From the NCBI RefSeq assembly GCF_010119385.1, contig NZ_VFIE01000018.1:141883-205882 (forward strand): a stretch of DNA of 64,000 bases, given 5' to 3'. Shown piece by piece: positions 45,083 through 53,736 of this stretch (its first letter is position 1; the number at the start of each line of letters is the position of its first letter). The notes under the pieces were generated by a model, which was not told the DNA's origin, did no database searches, and worked only from the letters and a program-made list of their open reading frames with translations. The translations under genes and the position numbers were made by a program. This DNA comes from Nesterenkonia haasae. GTDB lineage: Bacteria > Actinomycetota > Actinomycetes > Actinomycetales > Micrococcaceae.

Positions 45083-46138
45083 TTACAGCGAAGCGGGTGG
45101 CGTATGCCCTCTGGGAGGCCCCTCGGTGCTCCTCCGGGCGACCAGGCTGTGCGAGATCTCCACCGCGCGGGTCGGTGAGCCGCGGTCAGCTACGCGGGAT
45201 GCAAGAAGGTCCAGAGCGGCAGTGACATAGTCCTGATGATCGAAACTTATCGTCGTCAGCGGAGGCCATGTATAGGCAGCATGCTCGACATTGTCGAATC
45301 CCATCACCAACACGTCCTCCGGCACCCGGAGTCCGTACTCGTGCAAGACGTGGAGCGCTCCCATGGCGATCGAGTCGGTGAAGGCGAAGACGGCGTCGAA
45401 CGCCACCTCGCGGGCAAGCATCTCTCGCATAGCCTCGGCCCCACCCGCAATACTCCAGCGGACCTCCACTTGCAGCTCGGGCGCAGCGTCCAGCTGGGCG
45501 CTGCCTAGCGCATCGAGCACCCCCTGAAGGCGCTGACCCAACGCGGCCTGTTTGGCGGACATGTCGGTTGCCGTCCCGCCTAGGATCACAATGCGCCGAG
45601 CCCCCTGGTCCATCAGATGCTGCGCTGCGGTCCTGCCCGCCTGCCGGCTGTCGATGAAGACCCGATCTGTGCTGTGCTGCTCGACTTCTCCGATCAGAAC
45701 CACAGGTGGTAAGTGCCGGACGTGATCCACCACGCTGTCCTGAAGGCGCACGGGATTGAGAATCAGCCCATCGATCTGATGGGTCCGCGCCCGGTAGACC
45801 AGGTCGTATTCACGCGTCGGCTCAAAGGCGGTTTCCTCAATCTGGACGACTAAGCCGCGTGCATGAGCGGCCTCGACAACTGAATGCGCAATGCTGGCCG
45901 AGAAGGCTGTAGTGAGGTCGGGAAGCGCGAAGCCAATGACCCCCGTCCGACCGTTTCGCAGGCCCCGCGCGCTGAGGTTTGGTACGAAGTCCAGTTCAAC
46001 CATTGCAGCTTCGACGCGCGTTCTGGTGTTCTCACTGACAGTCACCGCCCCTGTCACGACATTGGAGACCGTCTTCGGTGACACACCAGCACGTTCGGCA
46101 ACATCGCGCATGGTCGGGCGTGAACTGGGGTATGGCAT
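45083..46138 (-). CDS. LacI-family transcriptional regulator
   Basis: 351 residues. The N-terminal helix-turn-helix TMRDVAERAGVSPKTVSNVV is followed by the hinge helix (LSARGLRNGRTGVIGFALP) and a periplasmic-binding-protein-like sensor domain (DGLILNPVRL, RRIVILGGTA, VLVMGFDNVEHAAYTWPPLTTI). It lies between the ThuA/oxidoreductase genes and the araN importer. The palindrome at 45010-45025 is the obvious candidate target, with an arabinose-containing sugar as likely inducer; both are inference. Confidence 0.92.
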   Translation of the reverse strand: MPYPSSRPTMRDVAERAGVSPKTVSNVVTGAVTVSENTRTRVEAAMVELDFVPNLSARGLRNGRTGVIGFALPDLTTAFSASIAHSVVEAAHARGLVVQIEETAFEPTREYDLVYRARTHQIDGLILNPVRLQDSVVDHVRHLPPVVLIGEVEQHSTDRVFIDSRQAGRTAAQHLMDQGARRIVILGGTATDMSAKQAALGQRLQGVLDALGSAQLDAAPELQVEVRWSIAGGAEAMREMLAREVAFDAVFAFTDSIAMGALHVLHEYGLRVPEDVLVMGFDNVEHAAYTWPPLTTISFDHQDYVTAALDLLASRVADRGSPTRAVEISHSLVARRSTEGPPRGHTPPASL

Positions 46139-46198
46139 TGCTCTACTCTACGAGAGCACAGGGCACTGTCAGTCAGCTGACCGCAGAGCAGGCGCTAG

Positions 46199-47299
46199 TC
46201 ATCGCTCGTCGAGCGGGACCGGTGAGGGACGATCGGGGCGAGTTGCGATCTCCACGCCATTACTACCACGGGCCGCCGAGAGGACTGCCTCCATGACCTC
46301 AAGAACATGCAGTGCCAGTTCTCCCTGGGAACGTCCCGCCGCGAGGTTGCCGTCGAACGCACCGGACCAGAACAGGTCAGCCAGACCGTAGCCGCGGGCT
46401 GCTTGTTTGTATCCGGCCGATACCGGCACGTGTTGCCAACCGCCCTCTCCCTGGTGAAGCAGCACCTCACCCGAGAAATTGTTCGGATCCGGAACGGTCA
46501 CTGATCCGCGCTCACCGTGAATCTCCAGGGGCCTTGCATGGGTAGCGACTCCGTCGAAGCTCATCACCACAGAAGAGATTGCCCCGGATTGGTGCACGAG
46601 AATCCCCGCCACATGGCTTGGCGTACTTACCGGCAGTTGCTCACCGGCCCTCGGGCCCGATCCGATAGTGCGTTCGGCTCGGAGGGCGCTGGCGGCACCG
46701 ACGACGCGAACAACAGGCCCCAGGAGCGTGACCAGAGAGGTGATGTAGTAGGGCCCCATGTCCAGCAGCGGCCCGCCCCCGGGCTGATAGTAGAAGTCCG
46801 GATTGGGATGCCAGTGCTCGTGGCCGGGGATAATCATGGTTGCCGTTGCGCTCATAGGCATGCCGATTCGACCGGAGTCGATCACCTCACGCGCGGTCTG
46901 GACGCCGGTGCCCAATACTGTGTCTGGCGCACCGCCGATCACGACCCCGGCTGAGCGGGCGGCATCGACCATGGACCGCCCTTCGGCCACTGTGGCAGCG
47001 AGGGGTTTTTCGGTGTATACCCCTTTTCCCGCTGCAATTGCAGACAGGGCAACGTCAGCGTGCGCACGCGGAATGGTGAGGTTCAGTACCACATCCACGG
47101 TTTCGCTGGAGATCAGCGTAGGAACATCCATGGCTTGTGCGCCGTAGGCTCCTGCCACCTCATGGGCTCGTGTGAGATCTAGGTCCGCCACAGCTGTCAG
47201 GCGAAGGTCATCAAGCCGGCTCAGTGTGGATAGGTACTGGCCGCTGATGTTGCCGGCACCTACCAGGCCCACCCTCAGCTGAGGGGCACCCGGGCTCAT
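46199..47299 (-). CDS. Gfo/Idh/MocA family NAD(P)-dependent oxidoreductase (second copy)
   Basis: 366 residues from ATG 47299, which overlaps the ThuA stop (ATGA). The Rossmann start is RVGLVGAGNISGQYLSTL, the conserved lysine motif reads VYTEKPLAATVAEG, and the substrate domain has GGGPLLDMGPYYI with the catalytic His replaced by Tyr-Tyr. Typical enzymes have GG..D.G.H here, so its chemistry may differ. Substrate unknown; context suggests a keto-sugar or sugar alcohol. The in-frame GTG/ATG up to 47311 are less likely starts. Confidence 0.88.
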   Translation of the reverse strand: MSPGAPQLRVGLVGAGNISGQYLSTLSRLDDLRLTAVADLDLTRAHEVAGAYGAQAMDVPTLISSETVDVVLNLTIPRAHADVALSAIAAGKGVYTEKPLAATVAEGRSMVDAARSAGVVIGGAPDTVLGTGVQTAREVIDSGRIGMPMSATATMIIPGHEHWHPNPDFYYQPGGGPLLDMGPYYITSLVTLLGPVVRVVGAASALRAERTIGSGPRAGEQLPVSTPSHVAGILVHQSGAISSVVMSFDGVATHARPLEIHGERGSVTVPDPNNFSGEVLLHQGEGGWQHVPVSAGYKQAARGYGLADLFWSGAFDGNLAAGRSQGELALHVLEVMEAVLSAARGSNGVEIATRPDRPSPVPLDER

Positions 47300-47988
47300 C
47301 GACTCGCCCACAGCATGCCGCGCTCAATTATGGTCCGCACGCTCGGTTGCTCCAGAACATCCACCTGGTGTCCCGGGGTGGAGACGAAAATCCTCCCCTG
47401 GCCCCAGCGGCGAGTCCAGACCGCCGGGTTCACGTGCTCACCTGACCAGGGGTCGAACTCCCGTTTCGGAAGGGTCGTGGTGGCCAGCACGTCGATCAGT
47501 TGGTCATGCAGGACCCAGTACTGTTCGGTGACGAGTTCAAAGCTCTCGATACCACGGGTGATCGGGTGATCAGCTGCCTCTGGGCGAATATCCACGCGGT
47601 AGGGAATGTAGTAGTCCGACTGTTCCCCAGTGCGCTCGTCCGGATGTTTGGCCGGATGGTGCGCGAACTGGCCTCCAATGAGCTGCAGATAGTCATCCGA
47701 GGCCCGGTAGGAGTCGGCAATGCCTCCGTGCCATCCGGCAAGACCTGTTCCTGCCTCCACCGCAGCCCGGAGGCCCAACACCTCATCTTTTTCGATGGTG
47801 GACATGGTCATGCATTGCACAATCAGATCCGTGGCTCCCATCACCTCTGAGTCGGCGTACACGGCCGGAGAATCATGGATCTCGCAGTCATACCCATGCT
47901 CACGCAGGAACGGCAGAAAGAGGTCTGTGGCTTCCACCGGTTGGTGACCCTCCCAGCCTCCGCGGACGATGATAGCTTTCTTGCTCAC
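47296..47988 (-). CDS. ThuA domain protein
   Basis: 230 residues. ThuA-like (glutamine-amidotransferase-like fold): KKAIIVRGGWEGHQPVEATDLF, LAGWHGGIADSYRASDDYLQLIGGQFAHHPA and WTRRWGQGRIFVSTPGHQ. In Sinorhizobium ThuA and its Gfo/Idh partner ThuB take part in trehalose use through 3-keto-trehalose. GTG 47988 has AAGGAG upstream. It sits between two Gfo/Idh genes, overlapping the second by four bases, which supports a shared keto-sugar pathway. Confidence 0.88.
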   Translation of the reverse strand: MSKKAIIVRGGWEGHQPVEATDLFLPFLREHGYDCEIHDSPAVYADSEVMGATDLIVQCMTMSTIEKDEVLGLRAAVEAGTGLAGWHGGIADSYRASDDYLQLIGGQFAHHPAKHPDERTGEQSDYYIPYRVDIRPEAADHPITRGIESFELVTEQYWVLHDQLIDVLATTTLPKREFDPWSGEHVNPAVWTRRWGQGRIFVSTPGHQVDVLEQPSVRTIIERGMLWASR

Positions 47989-48022
47989 GCGTTTCTCCTT
48001 GCGATAAACGGTATCGATGTTG

Positions 48023-49198
48023 TCAGCGGGCTACTGGGGTGTAGCGACTGGAGTCCTCGGCACTGGTCTCCACGGCATGGAGCACTCGTTGGACCTCCAG
48101 CGCATCAGCGAAGTTGGGCCGCGTCTGCGGCCCTCCACCTAGTGCGTCAATCACATCGGCGACCTGGTGAATGAACAAATCGCCGTAGCCCAGACCGTGG
48201 CCCACCGGCCACCAGTTGCCCGTGTAGGGGTGAACAGAATCGGTGACATGGATTCTGCGGAATCCTTGGGCCTGCTGGTCGTCGCGTCCGTCGAAATACT
48301 CAAGCTCGTTCATCCGCTCGAAATCGAAGGCGACCGAGCCCAGACTGCCGTTGATCTCCAACCGGTTCGCATTGCGGCGGCCCAAGGCGAAGCGAGTGGC
48401 TTCAAAGACCCCCACCGCGCCACCGTCAAAGCGCGCGGTGAAGGCTGCGGCGTCGTCGACGGTGACCGGCCCTTTTTCTGAGGTGGCATCTCCCGCCCCG
48501 CCCAGTCCTTCGGCGACTCCTGCGACAGGACGCGAGGTGACGAACGTGTGGAGGAGCGCGGAGACTCCCTCGATGCGCTGTCCGGAGACCCACTGGGCGG
48601 CGTCAATCGAGTGCGCTCCGATGTCACCCAGCGAACCGGAACCAGCTTTGTCCTTGTCCAACCGCCAGGTCAGGGGCGCATTGGCGTCGGAAAGCCAATC
48701 TTGGAGGTACTGGGCGCGCACATGCCGGATCTCGCCCAAACGTCCTTCCTCAACAAATCGTCGGGCCAGTGCGAGCCCGGGGGTGCGTCGGTAGCTGAAA
48801 CCACAGAAACTGGTGATGCCTTTGGCATCGGCCGCAGCCGCCGCAGCGGTCATCTCCTCTGCTTCCTCGACGGAATTCGCCAGCGGCTTCTCGCAGAGTA
48901 CGTGTTTACCCGCAGCCAATGCGGCGACTGCTATTTCGCGGTGCGAGTCTCCGGGGGTGCAGATGTCGACCACATCAATGTCATCTCGGGTCACCGCGGT
49001 GCGCCAGTCCGTTGTGCTCTCTGCAACATTCAGCTGCTGCGCGGCTGCTGCCGCGCGGCCTGAGTCGCGTCCGACTAACAAGGTCACCTCTGGAGTGCGG
49101 GGCAGGTCGAAGAATCGACTCGCCGTGCGCCAGGCATGGATATGCGCTTTCCCCATAAAGGCGTGTCCGATGACGGCGACTCGTACTGATGTCGACAC
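48023..49198 (-). CDS. Gfo/Idh/MocA family NAD(P)-dependent oxidoreductase (first copy)
   Basis: 391 residues. RVAVIGHAFMGKAHIHAW is the nucleotide-binding start, HVLCEKPLANSVEEAEEM the catalytic-lysine motif, and SGSLGDIGAHSIDAAQWV carries the usual Asp and His. It is therefore a complete member, unlike the second copy downstream. Homologues oxidise or reduce inositols, glucosides and 3-keto sugars. GTG 49198 is preceded by GGGAG. It starts 12 bases after the galK-alditol oxidase fusion gene and 34 bases before thuA. Confidence 0.9.
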   Translation of the reverse strand: MSTSVRVAVIGHAFMGKAHIHAWRTASRFFDLPRTPEVTLLVGRDSGRAAAAAQQLNVAESTTDWRTAVTRDDIDVVDICTPGDSHREIAVAALAAGKHVLCEKPLANSVEEAEEMTAAAAAADAKGITSFCGFSYRRTPGLALARRFVEEGRLGEIRHVRAQYLQDWLSDANAPLTWRLDKDKAGSGSLGDIGAHSIDAAQWVSGQRIEGVSALLHTFVTSRPVAGVAEGLGGAGDATSEKGPVTVDDAAAFTARFDGGAVGVFEATRFALGRRNANRLEINGSLGSVAFDFERMNELEYFDGRDDQQAQGFRRIHVTDSVHPYTGNWWPVGHGLGYGDLFIHQVADVIDALGGGPQTRPNFADALEVQRVLHAVETSAEDSSRYTPVAR

Positions 49199-49210
49199 TG
49201 AAGCTCCCGA

Positions 49211-51640
49211 CTACAACGATGGAATGTGACTTGTATCAACCTTATACCCGTCCGGGCGGTTGCGGGTGAACAGTCGGTCAAGAAAGTCGTTGCGAAAGCG
49301 GCCCTCAGGGTCAAGCTCGGCCGCCAGGCGGCAGAATTCAGGGAACCGGGGGTAGAGCTGACCCAGTGACGGCGCAGCAGAGAGCTTCCCCCAGTGCGGC
49401 CGGGCACCCAGGGGCATAAGCTGCTCCTCGATCAGCGGAAGGAGAGCAGCCACTTCATGCGGGTGTTGGCGCCATGTGAAGTGAATGCCGACCGTCTGAC
49501 GGCCATAGGCCGGACTCATCCACTGATCGTCTGGTGCCATCGTGCGGACTTCGCTGAGTAGCAGGTGCGGCTCCAGATGGGGTCCCAGATCGCGCATTCG
49601 ACGCAGAGCCTCGACCGCGTTCTCACGTGGCAGTAGATACTCACTCTGTAGCTCGTTCCCGTTGCTGGGAGTGAAGTGGAGCTTGAAGTGGGGTAGGCGA
49701 GCATCCCAACTGCCCCAGACTCCAGACTGCGCCGTGGTGGCTTCCACCGCCCCCTCGACCAATCCGACATCGTGGGTCAGTGCACGTGTGCCACACAGCT
49801 CTTCCGGCGGGTTCTGCGTTGACTTCAGCCAGGCGTGGCCAAAAGTCTCCCCCACCCACCGCGTGAAGAGGCTTACGCTGTAGGCCGCCCCGGTGAGCGC
49901 ATCAAAGTTCTCCAAGACAGCCTGCCACGGCAGACCGTCGTACACATCCTGCCGGAGCTCAAAGCTGGGCACAATGTCTAAGCTCAGGCGCGTGACCACG
50001 CCAAGTGCGCCTAAGCTGACGACGACGCCGCCGAAGTTCTGATCGCCGCGACGCCAGATGCGAGTACTTCCGTCGGCCACCATCATCTCTACGCTACGGA
50101 CAGCCGCCGACAGGGCAGGCACATCGTCCCCAGAACCGTGAGTGCCTGTCGCCACGGAGCCGACAACCGTGATATGCGGCAACGATGCCATGCTCTGCAA
50201 CGCCCAGCCACGCTCCTGCAGCAGCTGTGCCAACTCGCCGTATCGGATACCGGCATCCACGGTGACCGTGCCCGCCTGCTCGTCGATCTCGAAGACCCGG
50301 GGCAGATCTTCCAGGCTTATGAGGTCACCCACAGTGTGGGCAATAGTACTGAAGCTGTGGCGACTGCCGATGGCTTTAACACGGTCACTAGAAGAGATCA
50401 GGCTTCGCAGTTCGCCGTAGCTGCTCGGAGCAGCGATGCGGCGAGCTGAGTACTCGACGTTTCCAGCCCAATTTCGAGCGGAGCTGACACGTCGGGCCCC
50501 ACTTGAGGGGATCGCGACGAAGTGCTCGGGAGCAGTGAATCCGGCCTCCGCGTAGGCCTCCACCACCTCTTGTTGCAGCGACCCGGCAGTGTCTGTCTCG
50601 ACAAGGGCGATGACACAACCGCCGAATCCACCCCCGGTGATGCGCGCCCCATAGGCACCCGCAGAGACAAGGGTACGCTGGGCGAGATCCACCTCAGGCA
50701 CTGTGACCTCATAGTCGTCACGAAGCGAGGCGTGGGATGCGTTCATAAGTGCGCCGGCAGCTTCAAGCCTGCCAGCCTGCAGAGCCTCCACCATGTCAAG
50801 CACTCGTTGATTCTCGGTGACCACATGACGGACGCGGCGCCGCAGCACATCGTCACTGAGCTGGCGCATAGCAGACTCCAGGTCTTCCTGAGCGAGGTTG
50901 TTGAGCTCCCGAAGCGACGGAATACCCAGTTCGACGCAGGCCTGTTTGCACTGGGACCTGCGCGCGGCGTATTCGCCGTCTACCAGCTTGTGCGGAGCCT
51001 TGGTGTCGATCACGAGAATCTCTGCGTGATCCGCCGCGAACGGAACGTGTTTCACCTGTCTGCTGCGGGTGTCGAAGAGGACGGCATGCCCTTCGCGGGC
51101 CACCATTGAGACCATTTGGTCCATCAGGCCGCAGGGCATGCCCACGTAGTCGTTCTCGGCACGCTGGGCGATCACAGCCAGATCCAACGGTTCTATGTGG
51201 TGGCCTGAGAGCTCTGCGGCTGCGCATGCAACAGCACATTCCAACGCGGCTGAGGAGGAAAGACCTGCGCCCAGAGGCACTGTGGTGGAGACAGCAATGT
51301 CCATTCCCCCCGAGGCGTAACCAGCCTGGCTGAGCGCCCAGAATACGCCTGCTACATAGCTGGACCAACCCTGGTGGGTTCCTGGCACCAGGGCGGTCAG
51401 TTCAAATTCCTCTGACTCGGCAGTATTGACGGAGCGCACACGAAGTGTGGTGTCTGATCGGCGACTCGCCGCGGCGAGAGTATGTTGTGGAAGCGCGAAG
51501 GGCAGCACAAGCCCGTCGTTGTAGTCGGTGTGTTCACCAATGAGGTTCACCCGCCCAGGAGCTGCCCACAGCCCGTCGGGTTCTCGTCCGAAGTGCTCCA
51601 CGAACTCGGCCCTGAGACCCGCAGCCATGTTCAGTGTCAT
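49211..51640 (-). CDS. galK: Galactokinase-alditol oxidase fusion protein
   Basis: 809 residues in one open frame. Residues 1 to about 385 are a complete galactokinase: GRVNLIGEHTDYNDG signature, VPLGAGLSSSAALE ATP loop, CGLMDQM with the catalytic Asp, GGGFGGCVIAL. Residues 390-809 match Streptomyces alditol oxidase over its whole length: NWAGNVEYSA start, GSRHSF with His428 at the place of the covalent-FAD histidine, SVATGTHGSG, then EVRT, SPAYGR and HWGK for the substrate site. There is no in-frame start codon at the junction (50473-50490), so two separate proteins from this frame are unlikely. The start overlaps galT by four bases. Confidence 0.92.
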   Translation of the reverse strand: MTLNMAAGLRAEFVEHFGREPDGLWAAPGRVNLIGEHTDYNDGLVLPFALPQHTLAAASRRSDTTLRVRSVNTAESEEFELTALVPGTHQGWSSYVAGVFWALSQAGYASGGMDIAVSTTVPLGAGLSSSAALECAVACAAAELSGHHIEPLDLAVIAQRAENDYVGMPCGLMDQMVSMVAREGHAVLFDTRSRQVKHVPFAADHAEILVIDTKAPHKLVDGEYAARRSQCKQACVELGIPSLRELNNLAQEDLESAMRQLSDDVLRRRVRHVVTENQRVLDMVEALQAGRLEAAGALMNASHASLRDDYEVTVPEVDLAQRTLVSAGAYGARITGGGFGGCVIALVETDTAGSLQQEVVEAYAEAGFTAPEHFVAIPSSGARRVSSARNWAGNVEYSARRIAAPSSYGELRSLISSSDRVKAIGSRHSFSTIAHTVGDLISLEDLPRVFEIDEQAGTVTVDAGIRYGELAQLLQERGWALQSMASLPHITVVGSVATGTHGSGDDVPALSAAVRSVEMMVADGSTRIWRRGDQNFGGVVVSLGALGVVTRLSLDIVPSFELRQDVYDGLPWQAVLENFDALTGAAYSVSLFTRWVGETFGHAWLKSTQNPPEELCGTRALTHDVGLVEGAVEATTAQSGVWGSWDARLPHFKLHFTPSNGNELQSEYLLPRENAVEALRRMRDLGPHLEPHLLLSEVRTMAPDDQWMSPAYGRQTVGIHFTWRQHPHEVAALLPLIEEQLMPLGARPHWGKLSAAPSLGQLYPRFPEFCRLAAELDPEGRFRNDFLDRLFTRNRPDGYKVDTSHIPSL

Positions 51641-52779
51641 TCGTGGCCTTTCTCCTTGATGGCGTGCCGGAGCCGCTGCGCCATCTCTTCAGGTGGAATG
51701 TCGTTGATAAACACTCCCATTCCTGACTCCGAACCTGCCAGGTACTTCAGTTTGTTGTCCGCCCGTCGGATAGAGAAAAGCTGCAGATGCAGCCGAAAGT
51801 CCGTCTCCGGCGCAGAGAGGGGGGCCTGATGCCAGCCGGAGATATAAGGAAGCGGGGTGGCGAACAGTGCATCCCCCGCACCGAGGACTTTGAGGTAGAG
51901 GCGAGCAAAGTCGCGGCGCTCCTCAGCGTTCAGGTCCGGCAGAGTGCGCACCGCTCGGTGCGGATAGATGTGAATCTCGACCGGCCAACGCGCCCAGGAG
52001 GGGATGAAGGCCGTCCAGTGATCTGTGCGGAGTACCACGCGTCCTGAGCCTGGATGTTCTCCTGCATGCTGTTCAGCTTGCAGCGTCTCTGCAAACAGGT
52101 CCAGACCCGTAGCGCTCCTAAACCGCCGAGCCTGGCTGAGCATGGTGCGCGTACGGGGTGTGGCGAAGGGATAACCGTAGATCTGACCGTGTGGGTGGTG
52201 AAGTGTTACTCCGATTTCTTCGCCACGATTTTCGAAGCAGTAAACCTGGTCCACTTGGCCGGTGGCGAGCAACGCCTGCGTTCGGTCAGCCCAGGCTTCG
52301 ACCACCGTCTCGATACGGCGGGCAGAGAGTTGAGCCAGCGATGTGGTGTGGTCAGGGGTGAAGCACACGACCTCGCATCGTCCAGCCCCCGCATGGCGAA
52401 TTTCAACGAGATCGCCCTCCTGCTCTACGCAAGACGCCAGAGCGTCACCGGCCATGTGCGGTGACAGGGCCTCACCCCCGGAGAATGAGGGGAACCGGTT
52501 CTCGAAGACGGCGACGTCGTAGTCTTCCTGAGGGATTTCTGTCGCCCGGGATTTCGTGGACGGGCAGAGTGGGCACTGATCTGCGCTGGGCAGATGAGTG
52601 CGATGCTGCCGCGCTGCGGCCACAGCGACCCATTCGTCGAGAAAAGGATCGTACCGAAGCTCCGATGCGCCGACAGCTCGAGTGATGTCACGGCGGTCAC
52701 GCACCTGACGGTCCCGGGGCGCGTCGTCGTAGAAGAAGATCTCCCGACCGTCGGCCAGGTGGGCTGCTGTTCTGTTCAT
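51637..52779 (-). CDS. galT: Galactose-1-phosphate uridylyltransferase
   Basis: 380 residues. Exchanges UMP between UDP-glucose and galactose-1-phosphate. The active-site motif is HHPHGQIYGYP, with the nucleophilic His. CPLC near residue 70 belongs to the structural metal site, and FENRFPSFSG is the usual second block. Overlaps the DeoR gene upstream and the galK fusion downstream by four bases each, so deoR-galT-galK form a translationally coupled unit. Confidence 0.95.
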   Translation of the reverse strand: MNRTAAHLADGREIFFYDDAPRDRQVRDRRDITRAVGASELRYDPFLDEWVAVAAARQHRTHLPSADQCPLCPSTKSRATEIPQEDYDVAVFENRFPSFSGGEALSPHMAGDALASCVEQEGDLVEIRHAGAGRCEVVCFTPDHTTSLAQLSARRIETVVEAWADRTQALLATGQVDQVYCFENRGEEIGVTLHHPHGQIYGYPFATPRTRTMLSQARRFRSATGLDLFAETLQAEQHAGEHPGSGRVVLRTDHWTAFIPSWARWPVEIHIYPHRAVRTLPDLNAEERRDFARLYLKVLGAGDALFATPLPYISGWHQAPLSAPETDFRLHLQLFSIRRADNKLKYLAGSESGMGVFINDIPPEEMAQRLRHAIKEKGHE

Positions 52780-53612
52780 GGGGTCTCCCGGTGAGTCTGG
52801 CCTGATTCGGGCTGTCCACCCGATCGCGCGAGGTCGAGCTCTGGGACGATGTCCTCTAGCTGCTGCTGTGCGTCAACGGGGAGTTGGTGATCGCAAATGA
52901 GCGTGTCCACGCCCCGGAGGTGCGCAAACGTCATGACTCCCACGATTCCCCATTTGGAGCTGTCGGCGACAATGATGCGCTGCTGCGCTGCTGACATCAA
53001 CGCACGGTTCGTCTCAGCCTCCCAGTAGTTCGGTGTGGTGAACCCGGCCTGGACACTGATCCCGTGCGCTCCGATGAACGCCACATCGGCATGCACTGTC
53101 TGGAGAGCGGCTGTGGCTGTGGGCCCCACCAGCGCATCCGACGGTGTTCTGATCCCGCCCGTCAGAATCACCGTGCGGTCCGGTCGCGGCTGCGCGTGGA
53201 AGATGTCAGATATCGGCGGGGAGTTGGTAATGACCGTGAGGTCTGCGACGTCCCTGAGCTGCTGAGTCAGATGCCACGTCGTGGTGCCCGCGGAGAGCAC
53301 AACGGACATACCTGCTTCCACTCGGCGGGCCGCGGACTCAGCGATCGCCCGCTTCTCAGCCTCCATTTGACCAGACTTAGCACGGAAGCCTGGCTCCGCA
53401 GTGCTCCTGGTGATGGGAGAGACGGCACCACCGTGAACTTTGGTGAGTGCGCCTTCGGCGGCGAGCGAGTCGAGGTCGCGGCGGATCGTCATGTCTGACA
53501 CAGCCATCGAATCCACCAGGTCGGCCACCCGCACGGCGCCGTGAGTGCGGAGTAGACCCATGATGTGGGACTGACGCTCCGCTGCAAGCATGCGGTCTGA
53601 GGTGTTCACCAC
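52776..53612 (-). CDS. DeoR-family transcriptional regulator
   Basis: 278 residues. N-terminal helix-turn-helix AVRVADLVDSMAVSDMTIRRDLDSLAAEGALTKVHGGA is the DeoR signature. The C-terminal sensor has VVLSAGTTTWHL and IVADSSKWG, where a sugar phosphate is bound in relatives. First gene of the galT-galK unit and likely its repressor, responding to a phosphorylated sugar such as galactose-1-phosphate (inferred). GTG 53612, with GGATGA upstream. Confidence 0.9.
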   Translation of the reverse strand: MVNTSDRMLAAERQSHIMGLLRTHGAVRVADLVDSMAVSDMTIRRDLDSLAAEGALTKVHGGAVSPITRSTAEPGFRAKSGQMEAEKRAIAESAARRVEAGMSVVLSAGTTTWHLTQQLRDVADLTVITNSPPISDIFHAQPRPDRTVILTGGIRTPSDALVGPTATAALQTVHADVAFIGAHGISVQAGFTTPNYWEAETNRALMSAAQQRIIVADSSKWGIVGVMTFAHLRGVDTLICDHQLPVDAQQQLEDIVPELDLARSGGQPESGQTHRETP

Positions 53613-53620
53613 ATCATCCC

Positions 53621-53648
53621 ATCATAAAATTTCAACATTTTCCACCAA
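53621..53648 (-). promoter_or_regulatory. Putative promoter of deoR-galT-galK
   Basis: On the minus strand TTGGTG (53648-53643) and TATGAT (53626-53621) are separated by 16 bases and lie just ahead of the DeoR start. The surrounding 100 bases are AT-rich with repeated CATCATGA/ACATCA-like words that could be DeoR sites. An imperfect GC hairpin near 53690-53705 and CTGATC/GATCAG arms at 53730-53747 are also present between this gene and the permease gene upstream. Confidence 0.5.
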
Positions 53649-53736
53649 TCACCATCATGAACCAACATCACGACGCCGAAAGATGAATAATGGGGGCCGC
53701 CCCTGTGTGTGAAGTCCTCGATGGCCCGACTGATCC

